The notes beneath the pieces were generated by a model. The model was given only the letters and a program-made list of their open reading frames with translations, had not been told where the DNA came from and did not search any database. Shown piece by piece: positions 24,142 through 33,393 of a stretch of 64,000 bases of DNA (positions within the stretch are counted from its first letter, which is position 1; every line of letters begins with the position of its first letter). Made by a program: the position numbers and the translations under genes. Source of the DNA: Haliscomenobacter sp. (GTDB lineage: Bacteria > Bacteroidota > Bacteroidia > Chitinophagales > Saprospiraceae). The DNA is taken from assembly GCA_016707205.1 (NCBI GenBank), contig JADJHZ010000007.1, forward strand, positions 186,001 to 250,000, read 5' to 3'.

Positions 24142-27100
24142 ATGAAATTTCAGCTGAATTTGCAAAGCCAACGGGCTTTGCTTAAGGTCTGCTTTTTGAC
24201 ATTTGGAGTCTTGCTCTCCATGTCGGCGTTCGCCCAGCGCACGCTTTCCGGTAAGGTAATGGATGCGGCCAACGGCCAGCCCATTATCGGCGCCAACCTC
24301 CTGGCCAAAGGGTCTTCCAATGGTTCGGTTACGGACATCGATGGAACCTTTACCATGAAATTGGCGGACAATGAGACGGTTCTGGTCGTTTCCTACATCG
24401 GCTACGACACCAGGGAAGTAGAAGTGGCCGGTCTTTCCACGATTGAAATCTCCCTCGAAGAAGCCGCTCTTGGCCTCTCCGAAGTCACCGTGACCGCTTT
24501 GGGTATCACCAAGGAAAAAGTACGCGTCACTACCGCCATCCAGAGCGTGGACGGCGAGCAACTGGTCAAAGCCCGCGAACCCAACAACATACAAGGTTTG
24601 ACGGGTAAAATCGCCGGTCTGACCATCGGTTCTTCCCCCGAAATGCTCCGCCGCCCCAACGTATTGCTGCGCGGCGCTTCCGATCTGCTCTACGTCGTAG
24701 ACGGCGTACCGATCAACTCCGATACCTGGAACATCAATCCAGACGATATCGAAACCTTCACCGTGCTGAAAGGCGCTACGGCTGCCGCTCTGTACGGCTT
24801 CCGCGGGAAAAACGGCGCCATCCTGATTACCACCAAGCGCGGAACCGGTAACGACCGCGGGTTTTCGGTGGAATTCAACTCCTCGACCATGCTGGAATCC
24901 GGTTTCAACGCTATCCCCAAAGTGCAGGATCTCTATGGCCCCGGCGACCACGGCATTTACGAATTCGTCGACGGCAAAGGGGGCGGAAAAAACGACAACG
25001 ACTACGATATCTGGGGCCCGCCGCTCGACGGCCGCTTGCTCCCGCAGTACGACAGCCCGATCGACCCCGCTACCGGGAAACGCATTCCTACGCCGTTTAC
25101 CCCTCGCGGTAAGGACAACCTCACCCGCTTTCTGCAGCCCGGCTTGCTGACGAATAACAGCGTGGCAGTGTCCAGCAGCGGAGAGCGTTACGACATGCGT
25201 TTTTCTTTAGGGCATTCTTTTCAGCAAGGCATCGTTCCCAATACCGATTTGAACATTACCAACTTTAACACGACGCTTGGCTTTGACTTTACCGACCGCC
25301 TCCGCTTTGAAGCCAATATCAACTACAACCGCCAGTTTTCCGATAACTATCCGGATGCCAACTACGGCCCCAACTCCCTCATCTATAATATTGTAACCTG
25401 GGCCGGCGCCGACTGGGATGTGGACGACATGAAGGTGCTTTGGCAGGAAGGCAAAGAAGGTATTCAGCAGATTTACGCAGAATACCAGCGCTATAACAAC
25501 CCGTGGTTCATGGCTAAAGAATGGCTCCGCGGCCATCAAAAAAACGACGTCTACGGATACGCCAGCCTGGCCTATGAATTTTCGGACGCGCTGAAACTTA
25601 CCGGCCGCACATCCGTGACTTCCTACGATCTCCTTCGCACCGAAAAGATGCCCTACTCCGCCGGTTCCTACGGCCGCGACGAGCGCAAAGGGGATTACCG
25701 CGAAGACCGCCGCTCCTTATTCGAGAACAACACCGACCTGCTGCTCCAATACGACAAGCGTTTTGGAGGCATTGCCATAGGCGCTGTTGCGGGCGGTAAC
25801 GTCCGGACCTTCGGGTTCAACAGCAACTATGGGACGACCGACTACCTGATTACCCCGGGTGTATATGCCTTCAGCAATTCGCTGAACCCGGCGCGGACCT
25901 TCAGCTTCAACTCCGACATGACCGTGCTTTCCGGATACTACTCAGCGGATATTTCCCTTGGCCGCTATGCCAACCTGTCGCATACCGGCCGGGTGGACAA
26001 GATCTCCACCCTTCCCGAAGGGAACCAAACCTTCTTTTATCCTTCTTTCGGCGCCAACACGATCATTACCGAATACTTGCCCCTGGGCCCGGTTTCCTTC
26101 CTGAAACTGCGCGGCGCCTACGCAAATGTAAAAGACGGTCTGACCTCTCCTACGGTCGGTACGGCATTCTCTCCTCTCGGCGGAAGCAACCCACTGGGGT
26201 ATGGCGACCTGTATTATTCGTCGTATGACGGCCCCAGCTATAGCAATTCCACGGTGTATACCACTCAGTTGGGCTATGGGACTAACCCGGCAGCCTACTT
26301 CACCAACACCTTGGGCAACCCGAACCTCGAGCGCAACTCCCGCTCCGAGTACGAACTGGGTTTTGACCTGGGCGTTTTGACCAACCGGATCAATGTAGAA
26401 TTTACCTATTTCAATATCAAGGAAGGTCCGTTTACCTTTGCCCGCCCAATTTCCGAAACAACCGGTTACACAGGGCAGCTCGTCAACGGGATTGTCACCC
26501 GCAAAAAAGGCTTGGAAATCGTGTTGAAAGCCGATCCGTTTAAAGGGTCCAGCAGCAAACTGCGCTGGATGCCGGCGATCAACTTCTCTACGTTCCGCGA
26601 AAGGTACGAAGCGTTTTATGAAGACGCGGACGGTAACGAACTGACCAAGCTGAACGATTACAATCAGCAGATCGGACGACGCGTAGATGAGTACTGGGCA
26701 GGTAACGGGTATTTCTTTACCCCAGACGGCCAGATCATCAACGACGCAGGCGGCCGTCCTATACGCATTTCAACGGTAAACGGCAATGCCCGCAAGTTTC
26801 TGGGGCATCTTGATCCGGACTTTGTATGGAGCTTTATCAATAGCTTCTCCTTCAAGAACTTCACGTTTACCTTCCAGTTTGACGGCCGTCAGGGCGGGGT
26901 CATCTCGAACTATATCCAACGCCAGACGTTCCGGGGAGGCCGCCATATTGAAACGGTCGAAGGCGCTATGGGCGTTGCCCGCCTCGAAGACACCAAGGGC
27001 AACCGCACCTGGGTAGGCTCTGGCGTGCAGATCGCCAACAGCGCCGCGCTGAAATCCGACATCTACGGCAACATCACCAATCTGAGCGAGTTGCAGTTCA

Positions 27101-27402
27101 GGCCAAACACCACGGCAACGTTCCTCCAGGATTGGATCAGCCGCTACTATCAGGAGGACGAAACCAACATGATGAGCCGGTCGTTCGCCAAATTGCGGGA
27201 AGTGGTGGTCACCTACTCCGTCCCTGTAAAACCGGGTTCATTCTTCCGGGAGATGACCGTATCGCTCATCGGGCGTAACCTGCTTTACTTCGCCGAGAAG
27301 AAAGATGTGGACCTCGACCAGTACACCGGCCGCCAAACAAGTACCAGCTTTGAAACCCCAACCAGCAAACGTTACGGAATCAACCTGAGCTTCAAATTTT
27401 AA
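24142..27402 (+). CDS. SusC/RagA-family TonB-dependent outer-membrane transporter
   Basis: 1086 residues, normal for SusC. After the signal peptide (to about residue 32, 'SMSAFAQ') comes a carboxypeptidase-regulatory-like domain (~34-115: 'LSGKVMDAANGQPIIGANL', 'DIDGTFTM', 'VSYIGYDT'). It is followed by the plug domain (~120-235: 'VTVTALGITKEKV', 'LLRGASDLLYVVDGVPI', 'FTVLKGATAAALYGF', 'GAILITTKRG') and a 22-strand barrel ending in aromatic 'YGINLSFKF'. It imports a large ligand (glycan, peptide or other) with energy from TonB. The substrate-binding partner SusD is encoded 69 bp downstream, with a GC-rich hairpin in between. No glycan-degrading genes adjoin, so this is an orphan SusCD pair. 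A minus-strand terminator lies 28 bp before the start. Confidence 0.96.
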   Translation: MKFQLNLQSQRALLKVCFLTFGVLLSMSAFAQRTLSGKVMDAANGQPIIGANLLAKGSSNGSVTDIDGTFTMKLADNETVLVVSYIGYDTREVEVAGLSTIEISLEEAALGLSEVTVTALGITKEKVRVTTAIQSVDGEQLVKAREPNNIQGLTGKIAGLTIGSSPEMLRRPNVLLRGASDLLYVVDGVPINSDTWNINPDDIETFTVLKGATAAALYGFRGKNGAILITTKRGTGNDRGFSVEFNSSTMLESGFNAIPKVQDLYGPGDHGIYEFVDGKGGGKNDNDYDIWGPPLDGRLLPQYDSPIDPATGKRIPTPFTPRGKDNLTRFLQPGLLTNNSVAVSSSGERYDMRFSLGHSFQQGIVPNTDLNITNFNTTLGFDFTDRLRFEANINYNRQFSDNYPDANYGPNSLIYNIVTWAGADWDVDDMKVLWQEGKEGIQQIYAEYQRYNNPWFMAKEWLRGHQKNDVYGYASLAYEFSDALKLTGRTSVTSYDLLRTEKMPYSAGSYGRDERKGDYREDRRSLFENNTDLLLQYDKRFGGIAIGAVAGGNVRTFGFNSNYGTTDYLITPGVYAFSNSLNPARTFSFNSDMTVLSGYYSADISLGRYANLSHTGRVDKISTLPEGNQTFFYPSFGANTIITEYLPLGPVSFLKLRGAYANVKDGLTSPTVGTAFSPLGGSNPLGYGDLYYSSYDGPSYSNSTVYTTQLGYGTNPAAYFTNTLGNPNLERNSRSEYELGFDLGVLTNRINVEFTYFNIKEGPFTFARPISETTGYTGQLVNGIVTRKKGLEIVLKADPFKGSSSKLRWMPAINFSTFRERYEAFYEDADGNELTKLNDYNQQIGRRVDEYWAGNGYFFTPDGQIINDAGGRPIRISTVNGNARKFLGHLDPDFVWSFINSFSFKNFTFTFQFDGRQGGVISNYIQRQTFRGGRHIETVEGAMGVARLEDTKGNRTWVGSGVQIANSAALKSDIYGNITNLSELQFRPNTTATFLQDWISRYYQEDETNMMSRSFAKLREVVVTYSVPVKPGSFFREMTVSLIGRNLLYFAEKKDVDLDQYTGRQTSTSFETPTSKRYGINLSFKF

Positions 27403-27471
27403 TAACCGGTTTTGTTCGGGCCCCGGCCTGCGGGGTCCGGACAGCATCTGATAAATCTTAAACTATCATTC

Positions 27472-29034
27472 ATGAAAAGGTATAAATTTCTGATTGCCTT
27501 TCTGGCATTCGCCTTCTTAACCCTCAACTCCTGCGACTATACCGGTCTGGACGTTGATCCTAACCGTCCAACCAGTGCTCCCGCAGCCCTGATCCTGAAC
27601 GGCGCCCTTCTGAATTTTTACACTGGCGCCTGGAATCCCGTCCAGCGTCAGAACCAATACTGGTGCATTAACTACAACTACTACGGAACCAACGAATACT
27701 GGTCTGGAGCTACTTCCCTGGATTTTACCCGCCTGAAGAACGTGCAGAAAATGGAAGAAGAAGCCTTGAAGAGCGGGGCTGCAGCCGTTAACCCATACAG
27801 TGCTTTGGGTAAGTTTTTCCGCGCCTATCATTTTGTGAATATGACGCAAAAATTGGGCGACCTTCCCTTGGGCGAAGCGTTGAATGGCCTTGAGAACACG
27901 ACGCCTAAGTATGCGACTCAAAAGGAGATCTATATCCAGGTGCTGAAATGGCTGGACGAAGCCAACGCCGATTTCGCTGCTCTGATTGCCAAAGGCGGGC
28001 AAAAAGCGGATGGCGATTGGTTCTATAATGGCGATTTGTCCAAATGGCAAAAACTGGTGAATACTTACCGCCTCCGCGTATTGGTCAGCTTGAGCAAGAA
28101 AGACGCCGACGCCGACGTGAAAGTGAAGCAGCAATTTGCCGAAGTACTCGGCAACCCATCCAAGTACCCTTTGATGAGTAGTATTTCCGACAACCTGCAG
28201 TATGTGCCGGTTGCTGCCCGGTCAGACCTCGACTACCCGAAAAATCCGAGTTCGTACGGCTTTGACGCGCTCCGGGAAAACACCTCGAAGTTGTATATCG
28301 ATTTGCTCAAAGAATTTCAGGATCCGAGGCTTTTCGTCGTCGCCGAACCCGCAGAAGCCCTTGTCAAGGCAGGCGCTGCTCCGACTTCATTCAGCGCTTT
28401 TGCGGGCGCGAGCTCCGGTGAAAGTCTCGATGACATGGCATTCAAAGCGCAGAAAGGCGAATACTCCCTGATCAGCCGCAAGCGATTCTACTCTACGTTT
28501 GAAGGAGAGCCTATCGTACAGGTCGGTTACCCGGAGATGTGTTTCAATATCGCGGAGGGGATCAATCGCGGCTGGGCAACGGGTAATGCAGAAGATTGGT
28601 ACAAAAAAGGTATCGTGGCGTCTATGGCTTACTACGGCATTGCAACGGGCAATCTCAACGTGTTTTTTGCCAAAGTTGGCGCCCCTCTAGGCAATTTCGA
28701 CACCTACTCGGTGCCGGTTGATGTAGATGCCTATAACAACCAACCTAAGGTCAAATATGCCGGCAACAATGCCCAGGGCTTGGAGCAGATCCTGAAGCAA
28801 AAATACCTGGCTATGGCTCAGGGTTCCGATCTGGAGGCCTATTACAATTATCGCCGCACGGGAATCCCAGCCTTCCTTACCGGTGTAGGCCTGGGCAACG
28901 GCGGAAAAATTCCGCTCCGCTTCCAATATCCAGCTAGCGAAAACATCACCAACTCCACTAACTTCCAGGAGGCCCTGCAGCGCCAATATGCCGGAAAAGA
29001 CGATATTTTCGGCAAAATGTGGCTGATCCAGTAA
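27472..29034 (+). CDS. SusD/RagB-family nutrient-binding outer-membrane lipoprotein
   Basis: 520 residues from the ATG at 27472; the reading frame extends further upstream, but this start gives the lipoprotein signal 'MKRYKFLIAFLAFAFLTLNSC' (in two parts: signal ~1-20, lipidated Cys21). The body matches the SusD-like_2 subgroup: 'LDVDPNRPTSAPAALILNGAL' (first part), 'YWSGATSLDFTRLKNVQKMEEEA' (part), 'LYIDLLKEF', 'PEMCFNIAEGINRGW', 'LEQILKQKYLAMAQG' and 'EAYYNYRRTGIP'. It forms the lid over the SusC barrel and captures substrate at the cell surface. The subgroup often handles non-starch or peptide ligands, but the substrate cannot be told. It is co-transcribed with susC and followed by a strong terminator. 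Confidence 0.95.
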   Translation: MKRYKFLIAFLAFAFLTLNSCDYTGLDVDPNRPTSAPAALILNGALLNFYTGAWNPVQRQNQYWCINYNYYGTNEYWSGATSLDFTRLKNVQKMEEEALKSGAAAVNPYSALGKFFRAYHFVNMTQKLGDLPLGEALNGLENTTPKYATQKEIYIQVLKWLDEANADFAALIAKGGQKADGDWFYNGDLSKWQKLVNTYRLRVLVSLSKKDADADVKVKQQFAEVLGNPSKYPLMSSISDNLQYVPVAARSDLDYPKNPSSYGFDALRENTSKLYIDLLKEFQDPRLFVVAEPAEALVKAGAAPTSFSAFAGASSGESLDDMAFKAQKGEYSLISRKRFYSTFEGEPIVQVGYPEMCFNIAEGINRGWATGNAEDWYKKGIVASMAYYGIATGNLNVFFAKVGAPLGNFDTYSVPVDVDAYNNQPKVKYAGNNAQGLEQILKQKYLAMAQGSDLEAYYNYRRTGIPAFLTGVGLGNGGKIPLRFQYPASENITNSTNFQEALQRQYAGKDDIFGKMWLIQ

Positions 29035-29066
29035 GCCGCTCTGGTCGTTCGAGCAAAAAAAACAAC

Positions 29067-29107
29067 GGGGATGCCATCCATGTGGGATGGCATCCCTGGT
29101 TTTTTTT
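29067..29107 (+). terminator. Rho-independent terminator after susD
   Basis: A 12-13-bp stem (GGGGATGCCATCC with GGATGGCATCCCT), a 5-nt loop and a run of eight T residues lie 33 bp after the susD stop. This marks the end of the susCD operon. Confidence 0.92.
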
Positions 29108-29108
29108 A

Positions 29109-29230
29109 AGTAGCGAAGTAACGTTTAGGCGTTTAGGCGTTTAGGCGCTGGGGCGTTGAGGGGTAGGATGCTTCTGGAGGCAAGGCGGTTTCTACCTCGC
29201 TACCTCGTTACTTCGCTACGTCGCTACGTC
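29109..29230. repeat. Two degenerate tandem tracts downstream of susD
   Basis: The tract at ~29119-29164 has GTTTAGGC units (three near-perfect copies) drifting to GCTGGGGC and GTTGAGGG. The tract at 29192-29230 has CTACCTCG, CTACCTCG, TTACTTCG, CTACGTCG and CTACGTCC units, and covers the stop codon (29216-29218) of the small minus-strand gene. Confidence 0.65.
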
Positions 29231-29452
29231 CTCCTTTTCCTTACATCCGCAGCAAGCTTTCGCCTGGGTATATATGGACGCGGCTACGGCCAGCGCGAAT
29301 AAAACGACTCCCGCTTTGCAATAGAAGGAACAGAAAAACACCGGCCCGGCGCCGAGCGAACTGGATATGGCGCCGACGAGGATCAGCAGCAGGAATAAGG
29401 TAAATAGCGCTGCGGGCAAGATTAATCCAATTCGGCACAGGAACGTTCTCAT
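29216..29452 (-). CDS. Small Cys-rich membrane protein, unknown
   Basis: 78 residues. Two hydrophobic segments ('LPAALFTLFLLLILVGAI' and 'GVVLFALAVAASIYT') predict a two-pass membrane protein. Cysteines occur in the first loop ('FFCSFYCKAG') and in a short charged tail ('KACCGCKEKEDVAT'). I recognise no family. It is divergent from the Crp/Fnr gene across a 159-bp AT-rich gap, which suggests shared control. The paired cysteines could bind metal or sense redox, but this is speculation. Its size and membrane profile favour a real gene; the repeat tract overlapping the last codons is a reason for caution. Confidence 0.55.
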   Translation of the reverse strand: MRTFLCRIGLILPAALFTLFLLLILVGAISSSLGAGPVFFCSFYCKAGVVLFALAVAASIYTQAKACCGCKEKEDVAT

Positions 29453-29611
29453 TTTTGCTTAATTTAACCTTAGTTTGTTAATACCATAAGAACCCAATAT
29501 GGATTCCATGTGCAAGTTGGGCTTTAAAAAATTGACAATCAAATATTTAAGCTTGATATCTTCCTGCCCGGGAATTGATATTTCTCACAGAGCCGGGTGA
29601 ACGATTAACGT

Positions 29612-30301
29612 ATGGCTACTGAAATTCCTTCCTGTAAACTATGCCAGGTGAAATCCTGCGCGGTTGCCGCCCTCTCGGATGAAGAACTCAGCGTCCTTTC
29701 CGGTAATATCCAGCACGTGTCGTTTAAAAAGGGGGAGACGGTGTTCAAGGAGGGGTTGTTGATATCCCATGTCTTCTATCTGAAAAAGGGATTGATCAAA
29801 CTGCATCAGCACGTGAGCGAGGAGCGGGAAGCGATCCTGAAAATTTGTTTTCCGACCTGCTACTTCGGCCTCTCCACTATTTTTGGCAACCGGACCAACC
29901 TCTACTCGGCTACCGCCATCGAACCGACGGAGGTTTGCATGATCGATGTTTCCACGTTTAAAGAAATGATTTACAGCAATGGCAAGTTTGCCTTTGAGAT
30001 CATCGCCGATATCGCCAAAGACGAGCTCAACGTGTGCAGGCGGTTTGTCAGCCTGACTTCCAAGCAGACCAATGGCCGGATTGCCAGCGCCCTGCTGTTC
30101 TTCGCCCGGAAAGTATACCAAAATCCCACGTTTGAACTCCCCCTGAGCCGCGTGGAACTTGGCGAATTCCTCGGTATTTCCAGAGAGGGCGTCACCCGCG
30201 GCCTCGTTCTATTCAAACAAGACGGCCTCATCGAACTGGATAAAAACCGCATCATCCTCCTCAAGGAAGATATGCTGGAACAAATCTCCAGATCCGGATG
30301 A
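29612..30301 (+). CDS. Crp/Fnr-family regulator with N-terminal Cys cluster
   Basis: 229 residues. An N-terminal cluster C8-x2-C11-x4-C16 precedes a cyclic-nucleotide-binding-type beta-roll (~25-125: 'FKKGETVFKEGLLISHVFYL', 'PTCYFGLSTIFGN'), the dimerisation helix, and a Crp-type winged helix (~165-225: 'LSRVELGEFLGISREGVTR', 'DGLIELDKNRIIL'). C79 and C83 in the beta-roll add further thiols. The layout is close to FNR-type [4Fe-4S] sensors (C-x2-C-x5-C plus one central Cys), so oxygen or nitrosative-stress sensing is plausible but unproven; cAMP-binding residues are not clear. A TTGATAT sequence appears twice in the 80 bp upstream. It is divergent from the Cys-rich membrane protein gene and convergent with the acylase gene. 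Confidence 0.92.
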   Translation: MATEIPSCKLCQVKSCAVAALSDEELSVLSGNIQHVSFKKGETVFKEGLLISHVFYLKKGLIKLHQHVSEEREAILKICFPTCYFGLSTIFGNRTNLYSATAIEPTEVCMIDVSTFKEMIYSNGKFAFEIIADIAKDELNVCRRFVSLTSKQTNGRIASALLFFARKVYQNPTFELPLSRVELGEFLGISREGVTRGLVLFKQDGLIELDKNRIILLKEDMLEQISRSG

Positions 30302-30324
30302 AACGAGGTACCTCGTACATCGCT

Positions 30325-32508
30325 TCACTCCGGATGATACGTCCGTTCTGCATTCCTCAGCACATCCTCCTTGTAGTACAGCACGTCTTTGAACTGGTGT
30401 GTAGCGTACTTTCCGGACTGGTCGTTGAAGTGTGGGGAGGAGGGGTTGCTGCTGGAGCCTCCGGTGACGATGGATTTGGCTTTGACCTTTTCTCCAAATT
30501 CCACTACCGCGACGAAGCTGTTGCCTACATACCCGTAGCGTTTTTTGGTATTGGGAGCAGCTCGGGCGCCGAAAGCGGGCAGGGAGCCCCACATAGAGGC
30601 AGTGAATCCGACCGGGATGCTGGCCTTCTGATCGTCGTACTCCTCCTGGACCTTGCCCGTAAGGCGTTGAAACCGGTTGATCTCCCCCCAGGGCGTTTTC
30701 CAGGTTCCGAAATCGCGGGTAAGTTCTGCGACGGCATTCTGGAGCATGGACACCTTTTCCTGGGCGTTGCTTCTGCCGATCATGTATTCTACCAGCGCCC
30801 ATTGGGTGGTGGGTTCTCCGGGCTGTATTTTGGAGCGAATAGCCGCCATGAGTTTTTCCGCCCAGAAAATGGCCAGAGTGGTGGGGACGGATTCGACGCC
30901 CCAATCGCGGTTCCAGGCGCGCAGTTGATTCATGGGGTCTTTTAACGCGGAGCAAAGCGGATCTTGTTGGGCGGCGCGTTCGTCGTAGGCGGAAGCCAGG
31001 GCGGGGATCAACTTATCGAAAGCGGCGAGGTGGGGGTCGTAGGCGGCCGTGATCAGGTTGTCGAGGGTATACGAGTTCGTTCTGGAAAGCACCTGAACGG
31101 CGTTCACGCCCCGGTAGTTTTCGGCATCCGGCGCCATATAAGCGGGATAATAAGACGCTTGGGGGCTGGCGCTGCCTGCCACAGTGAAGGGCGTGGAATT
31201 GCAGTTTTGTATCCATCCGGAAGCCGGGTTCTTTGTCTGGACGATCTCCTTGACTTTATGCAAGCCTTTCCATTCGGTTCCGGGGTTGGCGCCGTCGACC
31301 GGATTTTCCCAATCGAAGCCCGGATTGCGCCTGGGCATGAAGTCGCCGTGCCAGTAAGCGATATTGCCCTGCTTGTCGGCAAAGACGGTGTTGTTGGATG
31401 AGTTGGTCCGGATATCCATTGTTTTTTTGTACGACTTATACCCGGTGGCTTTGGTGCGCAGGTAAGACTGGGAAAGCGCCTCCAGCGGCTGGTTCATCAT
31501 TTTCATGGCCATCCATTTTCCGTTGCGCTCTCCGATGATCGGGCCATGGTGTGACCAGTAGAGCGTCACGGGTTTTTGCTTGAAGGCGTCGCCGTCTTTA
31601 TAGGTTTGCATGACCCGGCGTGCGCGCATGGGGCGCATGTCTTTTCCATACGAGTACACATAGCTTTCTCCCTTCTGCTCGACGCTTTCCAGGTATTCGT
31701 CCATCACGTCGGCATCGCTGGAAGTGTGCATCCAGCCGCAGTGTTCGTTGAATCCCTGGTAGATAAAAAACTGCCCCCAGGTGACGGCCCCATAGGCGTT
31801 CAGACCTTCTTCGCTGACCATATGCACTTCGGAACGGAAATAGAACGACGTATGGGGATTGATGAGCAAAAGCGCGTTGCCGGTGGCGCTTTTAAGGGGC
31901 GCTATGGCAAAGCCGTTGGAGCCGGTGGGTTCTTCCTCCCATTTGGGTGTTTCCTCCAGGAAGGACGTTCCGGCCCGGTTTTGCCCATAAAACGCGCGTA
32001 TACCATTCAGCGGCACGGCGGAGATATTCCCTCCAATGCTGCCTTCGCTGAAGGTGAGCGGCATCCAGGGCTGGAAGCGGGTCAGGAGTTTGGGCTTGAT
32101 TTCAGGATGGGTGTATAAATAGTAGTTTACGCCATCGGCGAAGGCGTTCAGGAGTTTTTTCATCCACGCGGGGCTGGATTGGTAGATGGCGGCTGCCTCC
32201 AGGGTATCGAGGAACAAACGGGCCCGGATGTCGTGGGACAAGGCCGATTCGCCTTCGATCTCCGCAAGCCGCCCGATCGCTTCGATGTAGTTGTGTTCCA
32301 CCCGGAAAAAGTCGTCCTCGCATTGGGCGTAGAGGACTCCAAACACGGCGTCGGCGTCGGTTTTTCCGTAAATATGGGGAATGCCCCATTGGTCGCGGAT
32401 GATGGTCACTTGTTGAGCCTGGGCTTTCCAGCGGGCGATCTCGGCCTCTTGAGCCGATTGGGCCGCCAGGGAGGTGGCGCCCAGTAAAAGGAAAAAAAGG
32501 AATCTCAT
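30325..32508 (-). CDS. Penicillin acylase family protein (Ntn hydrolase; possible AHL acylase)
   Basis: 727 residues with a signal peptide ('MRFLFFLLLGATSLAAQ'). Like penicillin G acylase and AHL acylases it should be cleaved autocatalytically. The alpha chain is ~20-196 ('TIIRDQWGIPHIYGKTDADA', 'GVLYAQCEDDFFRVE'). The beta chain starts at the nucleophile Ser197 in 'EEPTGSNGFAIAP', followed by the oxyanion and substrate segments 'LLINPHTSFYF' and 'YWSHHGPIIGERNGKW'. An Asn in 'RTNSSNNTVFADKQGNIAYW' (parts quoted) fits the family. It hydrolyses an amide bond of an acylated compound in the periplasm. Substrate range, whether beta-lactam, N-acyl homoserine lactone or other, cannot be read from sequence. 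It is convergent with the Crp/Fnr gene and divergent from the Uma2 gene. Confidence 0.92.
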   Translation of the reverse strand: MRFLFFLLLGATSLAAQSAQEAEIARWKAQAQQVTIIRDQWGIPHIYGKTDADAVFGVLYAQCEDDFFRVEHNYIEAIGRLAEIEGESALSHDIRARLFLDTLEAAAIYQSSPAWMKKLLNAFADGVNYYLYTHPEIKPKLLTRFQPWMPLTFSEGSIGGNISAVPLNGIRAFYGQNRAGTSFLEETPKWEEEPTGSNGFAIAPLKSATGNALLLINPHTSFYFRSEVHMVSEEGLNAYGAVTWGQFFIYQGFNEHCGWMHTSSDADVMDEYLESVEQKGESYVYSYGKDMRPMRARRVMQTYKDGDAFKQKPVTLYWSHHGPIIGERNGKWMAMKMMNQPLEALSQSYLRTKATGYKSYKKTMDIRTNSSNNTVFADKQGNIAYWHGDFMPRRNPGFDWENPVDGANPGTEWKGLHKVKEIVQTKNPASGWIQNCNSTPFTVAGSASPQASYYPAYMAPDAENYRGVNAVQVLSRTNSYTLDNLITAAYDPHLAAFDKLIPALASAYDERAAQQDPLCSALKDPMNQLRAWNRDWGVESVPTTLAIFWAEKLMAAIRSKIQPGEPTTQWALVEYMIGRSNAQEKVSMLQNAVAELTRDFGTWKTPWGEINRFQRLTGKVQEEYDDQKASIPVGFTASMWGSLPAFGARAAPNTKKRYGYVGNSFVAVVEFGEKVKAKSIVTGGSSSNPSSPHFNDQSGKYATHQFKDVLYYKEDVLRNAERTYHPE

Positions 32509-32719
32509 GCAATTTGGTTTTTTGGCATTGTACGAGGGAAAAATAGGGAACTTGGAGGTAATTCAACCGAAAAAGGAGAGAATTCTTGTTATTGAAGACG
32601 CTGGCCTTTTTTGTACTTTTAATCTGCCTAAAAGGTGAAAGAGAACAGAAAGCAATCCATTCGAAACTAAAACAAACTCCAACAGGTTATTTTTAATAAA
32701 TATACAAACCGCTTTCGCC

Positions 32720-33388
32720 ATGTATCCGATGCACGATTACGCCAAAAAACTGCTGTCCCTGCCGGACGCGCCGGATCAGGTGAACGCGTTGCAAGCCGTT
32801 TTGAACGAAGAAAGACGCCGCCGCCAGGAATTCCGGGAATGGGTTACCGAGGAGGTGAAGGCTGAATTTATTAATGGGGAAATCGTGGCGCGCTCTCCGG
32901 TGAAAAAACGGCATTGGGATGCACTGGACCTGTTGTCCAGGCTAATGAGTGTTTATGCTTCTTCTAGAAAACTGGGAAGGGTTGCCACCGAAAAAGCCAT
33001 GATCTCCCTCACCCGTAACGATTACGAGCCCGATATTTGTTTCTTTTCTGCCGAAAAAGTGGCTGCCTTTGAAGAGGACCAGCTTTTCTTTCCAGCGCCG
33101 GATCTGATTGTCGAAATCCTTTCTCCCAAAACGGAACGTCTGGACAGAGGGATAAAAAAGGACGATTACGCGGCGCACGGCGTTCGGGAATATTGGATCG
33201 TGGATCCGCTTCGCCAGCGAGTGGAGCAATTCTTCTTGTTGAGCCCGGAGGATAAAGTCTATTTCCAGCCCTATGTATTTGTAGTAGGCGAGGATATGGA
33301 AAGCCGGGTGATCCCCGGTTTCCATATCCCCGTACGGGCTATTTTCGACGAAGCGGCCAATCTCGAAGCGTTGAAAACGCTGGTCTGA
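32720..33388 (+). CDS. Uma2-family endonuclease (DUF820)
   Basis: 222 residues, soluble. The PD-(D/E)xK fold of Uma2 is visible: 'KAEFINGEIVARSPVKKRH' (entry strand-helix), 'YEPDICFF' (metal Asp), 'PDLIVEILSPKTERLDRG' (Glu of the catalytic core), and 'KKDDYAAHGVREYWIVDP' (family signature), ending 'VIPGFHIPV'. The N-terminal ~40 residues are a charged helix typical of Bacteroidota members. Uma2 genes are abundant in cyanobacteria and Saprospiria; their biological role is unknown. A possible promoter (TTG, 19 nt, TACTTTTA) precedes it in the divergent gap with the acylase gene. It ends 5 bp from the stop of the convergent flotillin gene. Confidence 0.9.
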   Translation: MYPMHDYAKKLLSLPDAPDQVNALQAVLNEERRRRQEFREWVTEEVKAEFINGEIVARSPVKKRHWDALDLLSRLMSVYASSRKLGRVATEKAMISLTRNDYEPDICFFSAEKVAAFEEDQLFFPAPDLIVEILSPKTERLDRGIKKDDYAAHGVREYWIVDPLRQRVEQFFLLSPEDKVYFQPYVFVVGEDMESRVIPGFHIPVRAIFDEAANLEALKTLV

Positions 33389-33393
33389 GCAGA

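Noticed and set aside
24142..29034. A polysaccharide utilisation locus around susCD
   Set aside because: No glycoside hydrolase, sulfatase, lyase or sensor gene is adjacent. The GH2 gene is about 30 kb away with unrelated genes between, so only an orphan SusCD pair is supported.
30525..30928. Overlapping small frames on both strands at the 3' end of the acylase gene
   Set aside because: They lie within the intact penicillin-acylase frame and have no independent support.
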